Assembly (NCBI GenBank): GCA_049999805.1
Contig: JBNGIO010006217.1
Coordinates: forward strand, 1 to 31,923
Source of the DNA: Folioceros fuciformis
Taxonomy: Eukaryota; Anthocerotophyta; Anthocerotopsida; Anthocerotales
DNA length: 31,923 nucleotides
Direction: 5' to 3'
In this document: piece after piece, positions 31,338 through 31,923 of the stretch
Layout: every line of letters begins with the position of its first letter
How positions within the stretch are numbered: position 1 is the first letter of the stretch
Notes under the pieces: generated by a model
The model's database searches: none
The model's input: the letters and a program-made list of their open reading frames with translations, nothing else
What the model was told of the DNA's origin: nothing
Translations under genes and position numbers: made by a program

Positions 31338-31923
31338 AGCGACACTGAAGGTTCGCTGAGAAGCACTCGAATGAAGAGAGTGGACTCTTTCCTGTCTCCC
31401 CTTCTCTCGGCATGTGGATGCGGCGCTTCGAGTTGAGTCCCCACCGCAGTGCAGGAGTCATCCCTCTGGACTGTTCACGAGCTTATCATGATAGAAAAAA
31501 AGGATTGAAATTGTTTTAAACGTACGTAACTAACATGTTTTACTACTGGGCGCGTGATAATCAAAAGGATTTTTCTTGAACTATGTATCTCATTTTATGA
31601 AAAGAAACATCATATCTTGAACGAGAGAAAAATACCCAAACAGTAATGGCATAAGGTGGCATAAGTGAAATAAGATGAAAGTTAAAAGTAAATATCCAAA
31701 CAGTAATGGCATAAGGTGAAATAAGGTGAAAGTTAAAAGTAGAAAGGTGAAAACAAAATCTAAAGCTGTCTTGATTGAAGAAGCAAGTATGCTTCGTGCC
31801 TTTGGAAATAAAATGTATGTTCGAGGCAAAACCTCTTATGGAGTTGTAATGACCACTAGTATTCTAAGATGAGTGATGTGTATCATTCCCAGTTTTAGCA
31901 GTGGCTTAGCTGTGGAGTATAAA
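31338..31923. other. Region upstream of the membrane microprotein, AT-rich at the right edge
   Basis: The first 100 bases may be the leader of the 54-residue gene. From about 31480 the sequence turns AT-rich and contains a tandem duplication at 31631-31741. No gene is seen. Confidence 0.45.
31631..31741. repeat. Two-copy tandem duplication, about 50-60 bp
   Basis: CCAAACAGTAATGGCATAAG is present at 31636 and 31696. Both copies continue to GATGAAAGTTAAAAGTA or its GGTGAAAG variant. The second copy lacks about 9 bases (GTGGCATAA) seen in the first. Confidence 0.85.

Overview
The window is nuclear DNA of a land plant. Introns are numerous, short (mostly 60-200 bases) and GT-AG. Several proteins belong to plant families: a phytolongin, a copine/RING ligase of the RGLG family, a DUO1-type R2R3-MYB, a plant NIPA transporter and a SWEET. 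Short TTTAGGG-type telomere-like runs (CCCTAAA on the given strand) also occur. The short introns and intergenic spaces suggest a compact seed-free genome (bryophyte or lycophyte), but I cannot name the species from the sequence alone. Nearly all genes below were built by hand from exon to exon. Every junction keeps the reading frame except one, in the coiled-coil gene, which is flagged.

Layout. 1-425: 5' part of a phytolongin gene (minus), running off the left edge. About 1270-3012: a decayed minisatellite with a unit of about 54 bp and two 10-N gaps. 3050-3121: tRNA-Thr(UGU), minus. 3122-5048: no recognisable gene. 5049-7388: RGLG-type E3 ligase (plus, 11 exons), convergent with a coiled-coil protein gene at 7691-9748 (minus). 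10977-13461: DUO1-like MYB (plus), convergent with an AATF/BFR2-like ribosome-biogenesis gene at 14384-16732 (minus, 11 exons), which lacks its expected C-terminal end. 18316-20369: NIPA magnesium transporter (plus, 9 exons). 20370-22628: a gene-poor stretch holding a diverged direct repeat of about 220 bp, a decayed tRNA-Leu, a satellite and a third N gap. 22629-22998: a 47-residue protein gene. 23985-24496 (minus) and 24985-25350 (plus): TIM9 and an NDUFAF8-like protein, a divergent pair. 26180-26733: a small secreted eight-cysteine protein. 27033-28385: SWEET sugar transporter (minus), inside an AT-rich island. 29265-29462: MOZART1/GIP. 29721-30987: KAE1/OSGEP. 31173-31337: a 54-residue membrane microprotein (minus).

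Most genes are conserved housekeeping genes with no operon-like logic. They cover tRNA modification (KAE1), microtubule nucleation (MZT1), mitochondrial import (TIM9), complex I assembly (NDUFAF8-like), rRNA processing (AATF) and Mg and sugar transport. DUO1 is the main developmental regulator. The one pairing with an apparent shared theme is TIM9 with the NDUFAF8-like gene. Both encode small twin-cysteine proteins of the kind oxidised in the mitochondrial intermembrane space, and they share a 488-bp intergenic region.

No wholly new molecular system is evident. The most interesting items are the missing AATF C-terminus beside a strong foldback element, the divergent twin-cysteine gene pair, the secreted eight-cysteine protein, two microprotein genes, the frame break in the coiled-coil gene, and assembly gaps flanked by exact duplicated ends.
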